The notes beneath the pieces were generated by a model. The model did not search any database. It saw only the letters and a program-made list of their open reading frames with translations, and was not told the origin of the DNA. The translations under genes were made by a program, and so were the position numbers. Shown one piece after another: positions 24,701 through 32,839 of a DNA stretch of 64,000 bases. The stretch is from Malania oleifera (Eukaryota; Streptophyta; Magnoliopsida; Santalales; Ximeniaceae): assembly GCF_029873635.1 (NCBI RefSeq), contig NC_080420.1, positions 33,626,231 to 33,690,230 on the forward strand, written 5' to 3'. How positions within the stretch are numbered: position 1 is the stretch's first letter; the number at the start of each line of letters is the position of its first letter.

Positions 24701-27700
24701 GGGAGGCTTTTTTTGAGGGAAAAAAAAAACTAATGGAAAACAAGACCAAAGAGAAAATCATCTGAATTCTTGAGAATTTTTACGGATGATTATTCAGGAT
24801 GATTGATCACGTACATTCTAGATATGAAAGTAAATATGCGTTCTAAAAAAAAAAAAATTGAATTGCTTCTATAGTAATCAGAAAACATTCCTTCAACAGT
24901 TGAAGATTTCCATATAATTTATCTCTGTTCCCTAATCAATATGAGAGTTCCTCAATATGTTCATTCAGGTTTCAGGTTTTAGTTATCCACATATTTAGGA
25001 TAACATTTGCAATTATCATTACCTACATTATCCCAAACTCCCACTCTCCAGATCAACACCAATGAGACAAACGTGTTATAATAAGTTCAAATTAATCATA
25101 GAATGGTCTAATCTAGCATCAGGAAGGAGGGTCTTACATTGAGATCTTTAATGATAGGGTGATCTATGTTTATCTCCAATATCCTCCTCCCCTTCATGAA
25201 CTCCAAAGAAGAGCTTTCTCCAAGGGCCTGGGCTTTCATTATCCTTCAAGGAGGAAAAAGGAGGAAAAATTAAAAGAGTTCACTAAAATTCATGCATGAA
25301 GGGTATGAACCACTTAACATCTTTGGTTTCAAGCTCTGAGAAATAGAAAACCATGACTGACCTTTCCATATTAGCAGACCATCCAAACTTGCCAGCTACA
25401 AGCACACATGGAGACGAACTCAAACGCTTTGATATTTGGACTTTTGCCACCTTTTCACCAAGTTGTTGCTTTATCCAATCACATAGAAGATGGTATTCTT
25501 GTTTAATTTCCCTCTCTTTGGCTTCATCATCATCACCTGCAAATTTGTTATTTTTTGGAGTGGGGTTGTGGGGTTGGCTACATCAGTATTTGAGTTTCTC
25601 ATCAAAAAGATAAAAACAAACCTATTTACATTGCTAAACAGATGGTCACAGTGAAAAAAGAACAGAAAATAAAAATATACAAACCAATCTCCAAATCCTC
25701 CTTGCTGATGTCAACAAATTTCTTTTCTTTGTATGTCTGCAGGTTCTGGATGGCCACTTCATCAATAGGCTCAATTAAATACAAAACCTAGAGAAAGTTG
25801 ACTACCTCAGCAATCAAGAATGAAAAGGAATGCCATGCATGCTTTCTCATTATTGGGGGCAAAATCATAAATAAATTTTAAAAAGACAAAAAAGACCTAA
25901 CAACATTTCTTATCACCAAAAACTAACATTGAGATCTGAATGTCACTAAAATCCATGAAAAGTATTACAAATCAATCGAGATATAGGCAGTACTGAATGC
26001 CAAATTCATTAAAAACAGATGAGCCATTTGCTTAGTACTTGGGAAAGATTATTTTCATTTCATTGATTTTCAATTAAAATATCTGAAGGCAATTCTGATC
26101 TCAATATTTTATCTGACCCCTCCCAAACCAAAACCCCACCATTCTTAAGCTATCAATTTTTGCTGATGGACAAGTATAGTAATCAAAATCCAAACAAAAA
26201 GCACATACCTCAATATCTTTCTGAACTAATTTCTCCAAAAATGGAGCATCCTTGGCACTTTTCAAGCTGTCAGCTGCCAAGAAATAGATTGCCTTCTGGT
26301 TCTCGCGCATGTTTTCAAAATAATCATCTAAGCTGGTCAATTCCTCCCCACTTTTGGAAGAGAAAAACCTCAACAGTGGAGTTATGCGCTTGTGATTTCC
26401 AGAGTCCTCAATGCATCCCAACTTCAGAAGCTTCCCAAAGTTCTCCCAGAATTTTTTGTAGTCCTATCAAAATTTTTCAATTCAGTCAGAAGCAAGTCTC
26501 AGATGAAAACACGAAAACAAAAACGCAACCTAATCATCTGAACCTCTTTATTTTCCTTTTCAGCAATCTCTTGTATCATGTCAAATGTTTTCCTAACAAG
26601 TCTCTTCCTCATTATTCTTACCTGCAAATATGGAACCAAACACCATAAAAAAGTAAATAAATAGAGAGAAATTAACTGTAGATCCTCAATAACCAACAGG
26701 GAACAAACTCAAAATTCTAGATTGAAAACAAAATTCCTTGATTGAAGCAAAGAAAATTATATAGGAGTGCGAGTATGTATTTAAAGGCACAAGCAACTTA
26801 GGCATTACAATTCGGCTTTCTTGAAGGATCTCCCGAGAAACATTAAGAGGAAGGTCATTTGAATCCACCACGCCCTTCACAAAGCTCAAGTATCGTGGAA
26901 ACTGCCAATAGAACATATAAATCGTCTGTCATTGGTAAACTATAAATTTATGCATGCAAGCATCAACACAAAGCTCCCCTCATAATTTGTATATGAGAAT
27001 TTGTTTAGGACATGGAACCTTATAAGAAATTTCTTCCATTTATCATTTACATTTCTTTTTACTTCTGTTTTGGGCTTTTTTTTTTTCCCCCTTCTTGTTT
27101 GGTAGGTGGGAGGCTATTTTTTACGCGCCAAAAGGTTGTCTGTCATTGTCATAGTATCCATAAGTATTTAAAATAACAAAAAATAAAAAAATAAAAAGAA
27201 GAGAAGACAGTATTTCCAATCATTTTGAGCTTACCAGCTCACCATCAAAATCATCCGAAATAAATACGCGCTTCACATACAAACGTATGTTCTTTGTTTT
27301 AGGATTTACTACATCTTCATTGTTAAGAGGTCCCATTCCAGGAATATAGAGGACACTCCTGAACTCCACCTCACCCTGCATAATTGTAATGGTCAGTTTA
27401 ACTCCTGATGAAGGAAAATATCTAGTGAATAAAAAAAATTAAAATAAAATACCTCAGTTGTGAAGTGGGTGTATGCAAGAGGATCCAAGAACTCATTGAA
27501 AGTTTTCTTGTAGAATTCATTATATTCACTTTTTTCAACTTCCTTTTGATTTCGCATCTACAATAGAGCAAAAAAAATAAAAAAATAAAAAAAGAGAGAG
27601 AAAAAAGAAAAATTGATGAAATAAGACCTTATATACAATAGACCCTAAATGCAACGGCAAATAATTAGGGAATATTTTGCACTACAAAATGATTCAGCGC

Positions 27701-30700
27701 TGAATAGCAGGACAAGGCATAAAACATACCCAAATAGGTTTTGTTTCATTTGCTAACTCCCAGTCCCAGTATTTCTCAGTTTTCGTCTTCTTCTTCTTCT
27801 TCTTCTCGACCTGGAAATGTGCAAGAAGACCAGCTTAACTTGTATGTAAACTGAGAAAAAAGAAAAGCAATACTTCTATTCATAAATGTAAGACACTACC
27901 TCTGGTTGTGCTTCTCCCTCCTTTTCTTGTTCCTCCTCTTCCACCTGCCCATTGATCCAAGTTCATTAGTTAGTTCTTGAACTATTATTAGAGAAAAGCA
28001 TGACTTGAAATATTGCAATGTTATAAGAGGCTCAATCAAGGCCTGCCTCAAGATAAGGCATGCCCAAAAGGTCTTTAAGCGTAGCCTATAATAATTAACT
28101 CCAAGAAGGGAAACGTGTCATACAGTGAATCTTATGCTTTTGTATAAAATGTACACCTTATGTGCCTTTTCAGTCGAGGCTTACACACTTTGAATGCATG
28201 AATATTAGCTTAGAATCTGCTAGAAAAATTTAGCCAGATGCTTGTACAAAATAAATGCCATGCTCTAGCTGATCTCAAAACTATTTTGAACCTAAACCAT
28301 TTCAAAATGATTGAGAGTTGCATCCTAAATCATGGAAACAATTTGAATTCTAATGCTATTGTTATCTCTTGGAATGATTTACTTGATAAATTTAAGCTAG
28401 CAAGTTCTAGAATGGCCAGCAAATAGTTTACAAGTTATATTTACTTTTTTTTCTTAAAAAAAATACTCAAAATTTTCCCAATTTTCTATAATCCTTTCAC
28501 CATTTTTTCCTAAAAAATATATTTTGTTTTCCTAGAAGACTAGGGATCATTTGGAACCACTTACCGAAAAGTGCTTTGATGGGGGAAAAAATTGCTTAAC
28601 TTGATAAGAGCTGACTAGAGAAGTGCTCAAGCTCACAAGTACTATCTGATAGGGTCTTAATAAATGATCACTAATTTACGACTTTATGTTAATAATAAAT
28701 TAATAATATTATAAAAATGCACCACTTATAAGTCGCAAAAAGCAATCTTTCTGTGCTTCTCAAAATCCACTTTAAAACGTGGTTCTTTATCAGCGCTTCT
28801 TTTTAATAAGCACTTTTTTGGGAACATGCCAACTAGCACTTTTTTGCACAAGCACTTATTTTAAGTGATATATGCTATAACCACTAATTTTCAAGTGCTG
28901 CTTATTTTAAGTGATATATGCTATAACCACTTATTTTCAAGTGCTACCATCAGCAGCCGAACTGTATCTTACACCTCATAAGGATTAAAAATATCTCACC
29001 TTATGCCTTTGTCTTTCACACATTGAAACATTTTGTTACCCCTATAGCCTCTAGAATGTGGAGGTCAATATAAGAACACACTCTAACATGCCATGTGAAA
29101 CAAAGCGTAACTATTATCTAGAGGAATATTCAACTGCAACTCTACTTCAAATAATTCCTACAACTAGTGATATCCTAAAAGGAACATTAAAAATAGATAA
29201 ACACCAAAATTGTCTCCCAAAAATAACCCATGATAAGCAGTGAAGCACCCATGCACACACGTGCCTGTGTGTGCATGTGTGCCTCATAAGGGTTAGAAAC
29301 ATGTCACCTTATACCTTTGCCATTTCAAACATTGTAACATTTTCTTACCCATATAGCCTCTAGAATTTGGAGATCCACATAAAAATGCACTCTCACATGC
29401 TATGTGAAACAAAAGTAACTACTACCTAGAGAAATACTCAATACAACTTTACTTCAAATATTACCTACAACTAGTTATATCCTAAAAGGAATGGTGCAAA
29501 TAGATAAGACACCAATACAATCTGTCAATAATAACCCATAAGAAGCAGTGGAGCATGAATGCGCACACCTGCATATGTATGTGCGTGTGTGTGAATGTAT
29601 GCGCAAGGAGGAGAAACAGAAGCCAAGGTACACTCTGCAATGCTCTATTAAAGATAAACACAAAAACCTACATTTCACACATCCAAATGCCCAAGCCTTA
29701 AAGTCCTAGTAGGGTTGGTCATATAAATCCCTTTTACCCATTTTGCCATGGTCTAGTATAAATATCAGCAAAGGAATGCAAGTGTTTATTATATGTACTC
29801 TAAAAAGTTGGGTCAGTTTGTGGTAATAGGCTAGGATATCCACATTAAGCCCAAAAGGTGAAAAAAAAAATAATTTAAGAAAAAAAAAAAAGCGTTTTTA
29901 CATGAGTAAAATACAAACTCACCTCAACAGTCCTTGATTTTTCTAGCCATGTATAGATAGGGAATGAAACAAATTGCGAGTAGTTCTTAACCAAACTCTG
30001 GATCTTGGTCGGTTCTGAGAATTCATACTTATCATCTTGCTGCAAGAAATAAAACAGTATCTTAGGCTGAATACAGTAATGGCAAGATCTATATCTATAT
30101 ATATGTGAAACTGCACTAAAATACAGAATCTTGGGCTGAGTTTAACACTTCAACCATCATACAAAAAGTTTATATGCAAAACTGCCCTAAAAAGCTTCCA
30201 TAGTTCCATGGCTATAACGTCCTGCTTAATCAAGTTTGTCATTGGCCAACTTAAAACTAAATAAAAATCCCCCTCACCTTATTAAATTCTGCTTTCCAGG
30301 TACAGGCGGGGGATCCTTCCTGATACTCCCCAGTCCCCATACCATACATGCACAATATTAAGCCCAATGCCATATAATGATAAAGGCAACATTTAACAGC
30401 ATTTATATGTTTACTTTTATAGTTTTTAAAATAATGTTTGATAGATAGGCCGAACAGAATATCCATACAGTAGCTGATAATTAAACAAAGAAAATCATAT
30501 GGTACCTTTAAATAGAGTGTGATTTGTGTACCACGAGGCAGGAGCTTTTCAGGATCTGTTTCTTCTCTAATCACATATGAGCTACTATCAGCCACTGCTT
30601 CCCAAACATATTGCTTATCTGACCTTGGGCTCTTTGTTGATACGACCACCTGATTGCAAGAAATTATAGTCAACCCCAAATTAGCAGCTCACAAAAAAAG

Positions 30701-32647
30701 CCAGATGCTCCATTTTTGAAACTTCAACTTCAACCACATGAACAAAATAAATTTATAAAGCCATCTGCAAATCATAGGGCACCTTCTCAGCAACCAAAAA
30801 TGCAGAATAAAATCCAACACCAAATTGACCAATTAAACCATTGTCTGCTCCAAGATCCTTGTTCTCCTGCGCAAGATGCAAGGTTTGTAGTGCAAGTTTC
30901 AAAAGCATCAATAAACTTACAAATGGTCACACAAAACCCAATAATTGATAATTAATGTAATTGAAACTTCAGAAGAGAGTACCTTAAGAGCATTCAAGAA
31001 TTTCGAGGTACCACTCTGGGCTATAGTTCCAAGGCAGTCAATGAGCTCTTCTTTGGTCATTCCAATACCAGTATCTCTGAAATTTAGTCAAATAAATAAA
31101 TAAATTTTCCAACTGCTGATCCACAGATAAAACAAAATAAGCAATGAGGCTAACATACGTTATAGCGATGGTCCCATTGTCTGGATCTGGTTTGATGCGA
31201 ATCTCTAGCTCCCCAGAATCCCCAAGTACAGAGGGCTCAGTCACACTTAAGAACCTTAACTTATCTAGTGCATCACTCGCATTACTGAAATAAAATAATG
31301 GAGCCAAATCAACAAATGTAGTTTAAATATACACTTTCTCTGTAGAGTCATATGAATGTGCACATGCATCAATCCTGAGGAGGAAGAATATACACAAGGA
31401 AATATTCAAGCTGTAACTGAAATAGACTATAGTCGCAAAAGATGGATATCCTCACCTCACAAGCTCTCGAAGAAACACCTCCTTGTGGCTATATAAACTA
31501 TGGACTATCAAATCCAACAACCTATTAACCTGCAAATTGTTTCAACTTCCTCAGCTACTTCCTCAGCTCACAAGAAGAATCCAAATGAGAAATAAACAAG
31601 TGAGGAAAAAGAAAACAAATGACCAATCAACTACGCAGGGTACAATTGTTATGCAAAAACAGAAAATTTAATAACATTTGCCTCAAATAAAAGCCGGCCA
31701 AACCATCATCCTAACTCATTATCGTCACTTCCTATTTCTCAAATAGACTTAGCTCATTGCTCCCAACATTGTTTTTCAGAAAGTACCATAATCGCAGGTA
31801 ACCGATGCCAACCCCATAGCCCCGTTTGGAACGTAAGTAAATACAATCTTAGAAAAGTACTTTTTATAAGTATTTGTGTCAATTAAATAATGTTTGGTTT
31901 ATACGTTATTTTTAAAATAGCTTTTATATTATTTTTTTAGAAAAATAAGAATTTTTCCAAAAAAAAGTACTTATCTGAATAAAATACTTCTAATGAGTAA
32001 TTGTAAACTATTTTTAAATAAGTATTTTTTTTTTCAATTCAGTACTTTTTTTTTTTTTTTTTTTTGCAGAAAATTACTCTTCTATAAGTCGTTTCAAACC
32101 ATGCATAATGTAGCTCACGGTTTAATGCTGAGAATAACATACAGATGAAAAGAAATATAGAAGTTCCGTCACTGTTTTCCAGAAGAAATGAAAATTAAAG
32201 AGAATTTATCATTAATTCTGTGCTAAGGCAAACAATTGCAGAAGGCCCAGCAGAGTGGAGCTTAATGCATAATCCAATTAAAATTTAATTTTTTTTTCAG
32301 TTGTTCTTCTATTTATCTTCTGCCTTCTCATCAATCCATTAAATTCAAAGCAAATTTAATCAATCCCCAATACCCACCTCGGCCTGGTACTCGAACTTCT
32401 CACCAGCGGCTTCTGTGGCTTCTTTCTCTGCAACTGCAGCTTCGCATCGAACAGCCACGCGATTCTGCCTCCTCTCGAGCTTCCATTTCAGCCCAGTAAC
32501 GGAGCATCCATGTCTGAGAGCATTTTGTGGCAGAGAAGCACTTCTCAGATTGAAGATCCTGTTGGTGTTCTTCACAGAAAAGGAGGATGAAGAAGGAAGA
32601 GAGGTCAGAGAAGCAGAGACCAGGCTTCGACTGAGCACAGGCGCCAT
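9371..32647 (-). CDS. HSP90-5: Chloroplast-targeted heat shock protein 90 (HSP90.5/HSP90C type), 19 exons
   Basis: ATP-dependent molecular chaperone of the plastid stroma, thought to act in plastid protein import, folding and biogenesis. Minus-strand exons: 32378-32647, 31456-31529, 31159-31284, 30983-31076, 30783-30866, 30506-30649, 29923-30039, 27900-27944, 27730-27810, 27453-27557, 27235-27375, 26809-26901, 26544-26621, 26209-26463, 25685-25787, 25362-25536, 25138-25243, 9669-9758, 9371-9577. All introns are GT-AG. Exons total 2388 nt, giving 795 residues with no internal stop, close to the roughly 780 of Arabidopsis HSP90.5. Seen motifs: [13 protein letters not shown] (catalytic Glu112, Asn116), DTGIGM 158-163, [11 protein letters not shown] 201-211, and the middle-domain [13 protein letters not shown] with catalytic Arg450. 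The transit peptide and the C-terminal [14 protein letters not shown]-type tail, without KDEL or MEEVD, identify the plastid form. Intron 17 is 15.4 kb of transposons. I infer a functional gene from the intact frame. Confidence 0.96.
9761..9789. repeat. (GA)n microsatellite forming a splice-acceptor pyrimidine tract
   Basis: A pure GA run of 29 bases abuts the exon 18 acceptor. On the coding strand it reads (TC)n followed by AG, so the microsatellite is the polypyrimidine tract. Confidence 0.9.
9790..11276. other. Intron 17 sequence without recognised gene
   Basis: Mostly AT-rich intron. It contains a 28-bp tandem pair (10061-10088 and 10089-10116) and a G/T-rich stretch at 11010-11080. A block at 11080-11200 has 'ctgtggtac' and 'gcccaagtctgggcaaag' sequence that looks repetitive, but I cannot name it. 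Confidence 0.5.
11277..14255 (-). mobile_element. RTE-type LINE (non-LTR retrotransposon), near full length, dead
   Basis: The minus strand encodes, from about 14233 leftward, an APE-type endonuclease with [35 protein letters not shown] and an [10 protein letters not shown] block. It then encodes a reverse transcriptase ending in the 288-residue open frame at 11531-12397. The 3' end (11277-11335) shows the plant RTE tail: 'aagcc...cccactaagtggggtcgg' with a (CAA/CAAAA)n terminal repeat instead of poly(A). Frameshifts split the single RTE ORF into at least six pieces. It has the same orientation as the HSP90 gene that hosts it. Confidence 0.9.
11531..12397 (-). pseudogene. RTE LINE reverse transcriptase, C-terminal part (288 aa open frame)
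   Basis: The open frame starts inside the RT domain. [13 protein letters not shown] (residues about 15-26) carries the first catalytic aspartate. '[14 protein letters not shown]' is the RT block 4 motif, normally G[12 protein letters not shown]. LFADDIVLI (105-113) is the catalytic F/Y-A-D-D box, intact. After residue 190 comes the RTE C-terminal region with [23 protein letters not shown] and MLRWMSG. The N-terminal half of RT lies to the right in other frames (12529-13452), so no full-length protein is made. Confidence 0.85.
14311..15540. mobile_element. hAT-like non-autonomous element with 8-bp target duplication
   Basis: The ends are inverted repeats: CATAGTAGTTA at 14311 and its complement ending at 15540, followed inward by GCGCCT/AGGCGC-rich sequence on both sides. 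The perfect 8-bp duplication cttgcaac flanks it (14303-14310 and 15541-15548). Without the insert, the plus-strand RTE endonuclease start reads through in frame. The interior has a GC-rich part with 'gaaccagc.gga.gcctt' repeats (14480-14860), then three to four AT-rich repeats of about 120 bp (14850-15260). No transposase is visible. The 8-bp duplication suggests the hAT superfamily. Confidence 0.8.
15788..16680. mobile_element. hAT/MITE-like element with terminal inverted repeats
   Basis: The left end is CAGTGTTTTAGAAGGTG and the right end, read on the other strand, is CAGTGTTTAAAAGGTG, which fits a terminal inverted repeat family common in plants. It splits the endonuclease of the plus-strand RTE. 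The 8 bases on each side (gaaaaatt, gtaaagag) are only partly alike, so the target duplication has decayed or the ends are slightly off. No transposase is seen. Confidence 0.65.
17045..17195 (-). mobile_element. tRNA-derived SINE fragment (Au-SINE-like)
   Basis: The minus strand reads like the plant Au SINE: a gtaAcc...ttgtga...ggtcatgggtttga B-box-like region, followed by 'aggggtaatgctgcgtacattgtaacgaccctccca'-type 3' sequence. It closely matches the copy at 24366-24540. Both ends are approximate. Confidence 0.6.
17243..18504. mobile_element. hAT-like non-autonomous element with 8-bp target duplication gtaataac
   Basis: The terminal inverted repeat is CATGGTTTTAAAAC at the left and its near-complement GTTTCAAAACCATG at the right. 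The perfect 8-bp duplication gtaataac flanks it (17235-17242 and 18505-18512). The right part is a direct duplication of about 320 bp (units from 17861 and 18188, period 327), so the right terminal repeat occurs twice. The interior is rich in the GGTT/AACC motifs seen in plant MITE-like repeats. No transposase. Confidence 0.8.
17861..18504. repeat. 327-bp tandem duplication at the right end of the hAT-like element
   Basis: Two copies, about 95% alike by eye, start at 17861 and 18188. Each ends in the terminal motif GTTTCAAAACCATGG. Each copy begins with the same 'tctggaaattataac' sequence. Confidence 0.85.
19195..19880 (+). mobile_element. L1-type LINE, 3' fragment
   Basis: The plus-strand translation includes '[20 protein letters not shown]', which matches the end of plant L1 ORF2 (the zf-RVT region, consensus 'W...LW.ERN'). 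It is followed by a U/G-rich 3' untranslated stretch ending near 'cggttctcagtattaaaaata'. It is 5'-truncated and not intact. Confidence 0.6.
19881..20620. other. Intron 17 stretch, no recognised gene
   Basis: AT-rich sequence with short (CA)n (19889-19900) and (GT)n (20033-20049) runs. I see no reading frame with family resemblance. Confidence 0.5.
20620..22650 (+). mobile_element. Possible L1-type LINE ORF1 remnant
   Basis: A '[20 protein letters not shown]' type stretch near 20845-20905 resembles the region after the zinc knuckle in plant L1 ORF1 proteins ('R-Y-S-x-F-x-P-x-G-x-x-x-x-GW'). The rest is low-complexity, charged coding-like sequence with many stops, including a degenerate internal repeat at 22165-22290. 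The right end (22560-22640) resembles the pyrimidine-rich L1 3' UTR. Weak evidence. Confidence 0.4.
22650..23297. other. AT-rich intron sequence with a 5'-truncated RTE tail
   Basis: Very AT-rich. At 22784-22832 (minus) lies only the 3' tail of an RTE element: CAA-rich end, 'accaagccttaagtc' and 'ggtggagtcggct'. This is the usual footprint of severe 5' truncation. Nothing else recognised. Confidence 0.6.
23298..23870 (-). mobile_element. RTE-type LINE fragment (endonuclease region)
   Basis: The minus strand aligns by eye with the endonuclease part of the RTE copy at 13650-14200. It shares the 'gactcatttttgt...atatcc', 'taagcatgcttgagaagcataagcat' and 'tccctatgcttcaagctgcgaatct' stretches. 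Many substitutions and no open frame; older than the copy at 11277-14255. Confidence 0.7.
23871..24365. other. Intron 17 stretch, no recognised gene
   Basis: No family resemblance seen. The sequence is less AT-rich than its surroundings and may be further repeat sequence. Confidence 0.4.
24366..24540 (-). mobile_element. tRNA-derived SINE (Au-SINE-like)
   Basis: On the minus strand the order is as in plant Au SINEs: 'aaggttgctcctttgtgac', then a B-box-like GGGTTTGAGCCC (24443-24454), then 'aggaaacagcctctttgcat', then 'gtacactgtgacgatcctcc'. An RNA polymerase III A box is not clear. Same family as 17045-17195. Confidence 0.65.
24541..25137. other. Proximal part of intron 17, no repeat recognised
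   Basis: Ordinary AT-rich intron sequence following the exon 17 donor. Poly(A) runs occur near 24721 and 24847. No gene. Confidence 0.5.
25138..25243 (-). CDS. HSP90-5: HSP90.5 exon 17, upstream of the giant intron
   Basis: Residues 662-697: '[17 protein letters not shown]', then an '[15 protein letters not shown]' stretch matching the conserved HSP90 'LEINPxHPIIK' block, with Ile replacing the usual Pro. The donor is AAT/gtaag on a complete codon. Reading through into intron 17 would add nine codons before a TAG, giving a product of about 706 residues without the C-terminal dimerisation helices. Confidence 0.93.
25362..27557 (-). CDS. HSP90-5: HSP90.5 exons 10-16: middle domain and start of C-terminal domain
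   Basis: Exons 27453-27557, 27235-27375, 26809-26901, 26544-26621, 26209-26463, 25685-25787 and 25362-25536 encode residues 346 to about 661. The middle domain shows [18 protein letters not shown], the FRSVLYIPG strand, and [13 protein letters not shown] with Arg450, the residue that contacts the ATP gamma-phosphate in other HSP90s. Then come the [15 protein letters not shown] helix, the [19 protein letters not shown] and ENQKAIYFL blocks, and the [11 protein letters not shown] segment. The C-terminal domain begins around [15 protein letters not shown]. Confidence 0.94.
27730..27944 (-). CDS. HSP90-5: HSP90.5 exons 8-9: charged linker
   Basis: Exon 8 (27900-27944, 15 codons, almost all Glu/Gln) and exon 9 (27730-27810, starting VEKKKKKK) encode residues 304-345. 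They form the acidic-then-basic flexible linker and re-enter the conserved fold at [16 protein letters not shown]. The lysine run corresponds to an AAG microsatellite in DNA, a likely source of length variation. Confidence 0.92.
28540..28955. mobile_element. MITE-like repeat in HSP90.5 intron 7
   Basis: Starts 'atcatttggaaccactt' and is built of short inverted and direct 'aagtgct / agcactt' blocks, including a tandem pair of about 50 bp near 28855-28945. This pattern is usual for small non-autonomous DNA elements in plant introns. Ends and family are not resolved. Confidence 0.4.
28973..29590. repeat. 308-bp tandem duplication in HSP90.5 intron 7
   Basis: Two copies starting at about 28974 and 29282 share the order 'cctcataagg', 'atagcctctagaat', 'acatgc.atgtgaaac', 'cctacaacta', 'aataaccca.gataagcagtg' and a GT/CA-rich end with 'gtgtgtg'. 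They are diverged by many substitutions, so the duplication is old. It lies wholly within the intron between exons 7 and 8. Confidence 0.75.
29923..31529 (-). CDS. HSP90-5: HSP90.5 exons 2-7: N-terminal GHKL ATPase domain
   Basis: Exons 31456-31529, 31159-31284, 30983-31076, 30783-30866, 30506-30649 and 29923-30039 encode residues 91-303. The Bergerat ATP-binding fold motifs are all present: Glu112/Asn116 in [19 protein letters not shown] (158-163), the [12 protein letters not shown] lid strand, and [14 protein letters not shown]. Exon 7 ends at the FPIYTW / KSRTVE junction into the linker. The HSP90 family signature block ([11 protein letters not shown]) starts in exon 2. No key residue is missing. 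Confidence 0.95.
31819..32100. mobile_element. MITE-like repeat in HSP90.5 intron 1
   Basis: Begins 'cccgtttggaacg' and ends 'gtcgtttcaaac', imperfect inverted ends. The AT-rich interior is full of 'agtactt/aagtact' inverted blocks. It resembles the element at 28540 in style. No target duplication was found. Confidence 0.4.
32378..32647 (-). CDS. HSP90-5: HSP90.5 exon 1: transit peptide
   Basis: Codons 1-90. The start ATG at 32647 opens a serine/leucine/arginine-rich, acid-poor stretch typical of a chloroplast transit peptide. A V-R-C-E junction at residues 66-69 fits the loose (V/I)-x-(A/C) cleavage pattern, so the mature protein probably begins near residue 69. The mature start is acidic ([17 protein letters not shown]). 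The exon ends on a complete codon before a GTGGGT donor. Confidence 0.93.
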
Positions 32648-32727
32648 CTAAGCATACAAAGTGTTGCAGGTGAAGAGGACAGGGATAGACTTCGATGGGG
32701 AAGTGGTGGTAGAAGTGAGACTGTGTA

Positions 32728-32745
32728 AAACCCTTGCGAGGGTTT
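32728..32745 (-). promoter_or_regulatory. Palindromic pair of telo-box motifs upstream of HSP90.5
   Basis: AAACCCT and its exact inverse AGGGTTT are separated by four bases (TGCG), about 80-100 bp upstream of the ATG. Telo-box (AAACCCT) motifs are known in 5' regions of plant translation and organelle-biogenesis genes. Here the arrangement is a hairpin-capable inverted pair. A regulatory role is inference; it could also lie in the 5' UTR. Confidence 0.45.
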
Positions 32746-32761
32746 AAGGAAGAGCAGATGA

Positions 32762-32769
32762 TTCTAGAA
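32762..32769 (-). promoter_or_regulatory. Candidate heat shock element core TTCTAGAA
   Basis: TTCnnGAA is the two-pentamer core bound by heat shock factors. It lies 115 bp upstream of the HSP90.5 start. Flanking third pentamers are imperfect (gat and aga in place of GAA/TTC), so it would be a weak site. Confidence 0.4.
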
Positions 32770-32839
32770 AGAGCAAGACAACGGGGTTTGCTTGGACGCC
32801 TTCTGTGGAACTGTAAGGTCTACATGCTGCCATTTCAGC

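Larger units (their letters stand above)
9759..25137 (-). other. HSP90.5 intron 17, 15.4 kb, filled with transposons
   Basis: It begins gtaag on the minus strand at 25137 and ends at the (TC)n-AG acceptor at 9759. It makes up about two thirds of the gene's length; every other intron is under 2.1 kb. It holds, from left to right, a minus RTE LINE, a plus RTE LINE broken by three terminal-inverted-repeat elements and a SINE-like piece, two L1-like pieces, two more RTE pieces and a second SINE-like piece. Confidence 0.9.

Noticed and set aside
26160-26648. 162-codon open frame on the plus strand
   Set aside because: It lies antisense to HSP90.5 exons 13-14, whose minus-strand translation is a clear HSP90. 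No family resemblance on the plus strand.
32415-32651. 78-codon plus-strand frame
   Set aside because: Antisense shadow of the transit-peptide exon.
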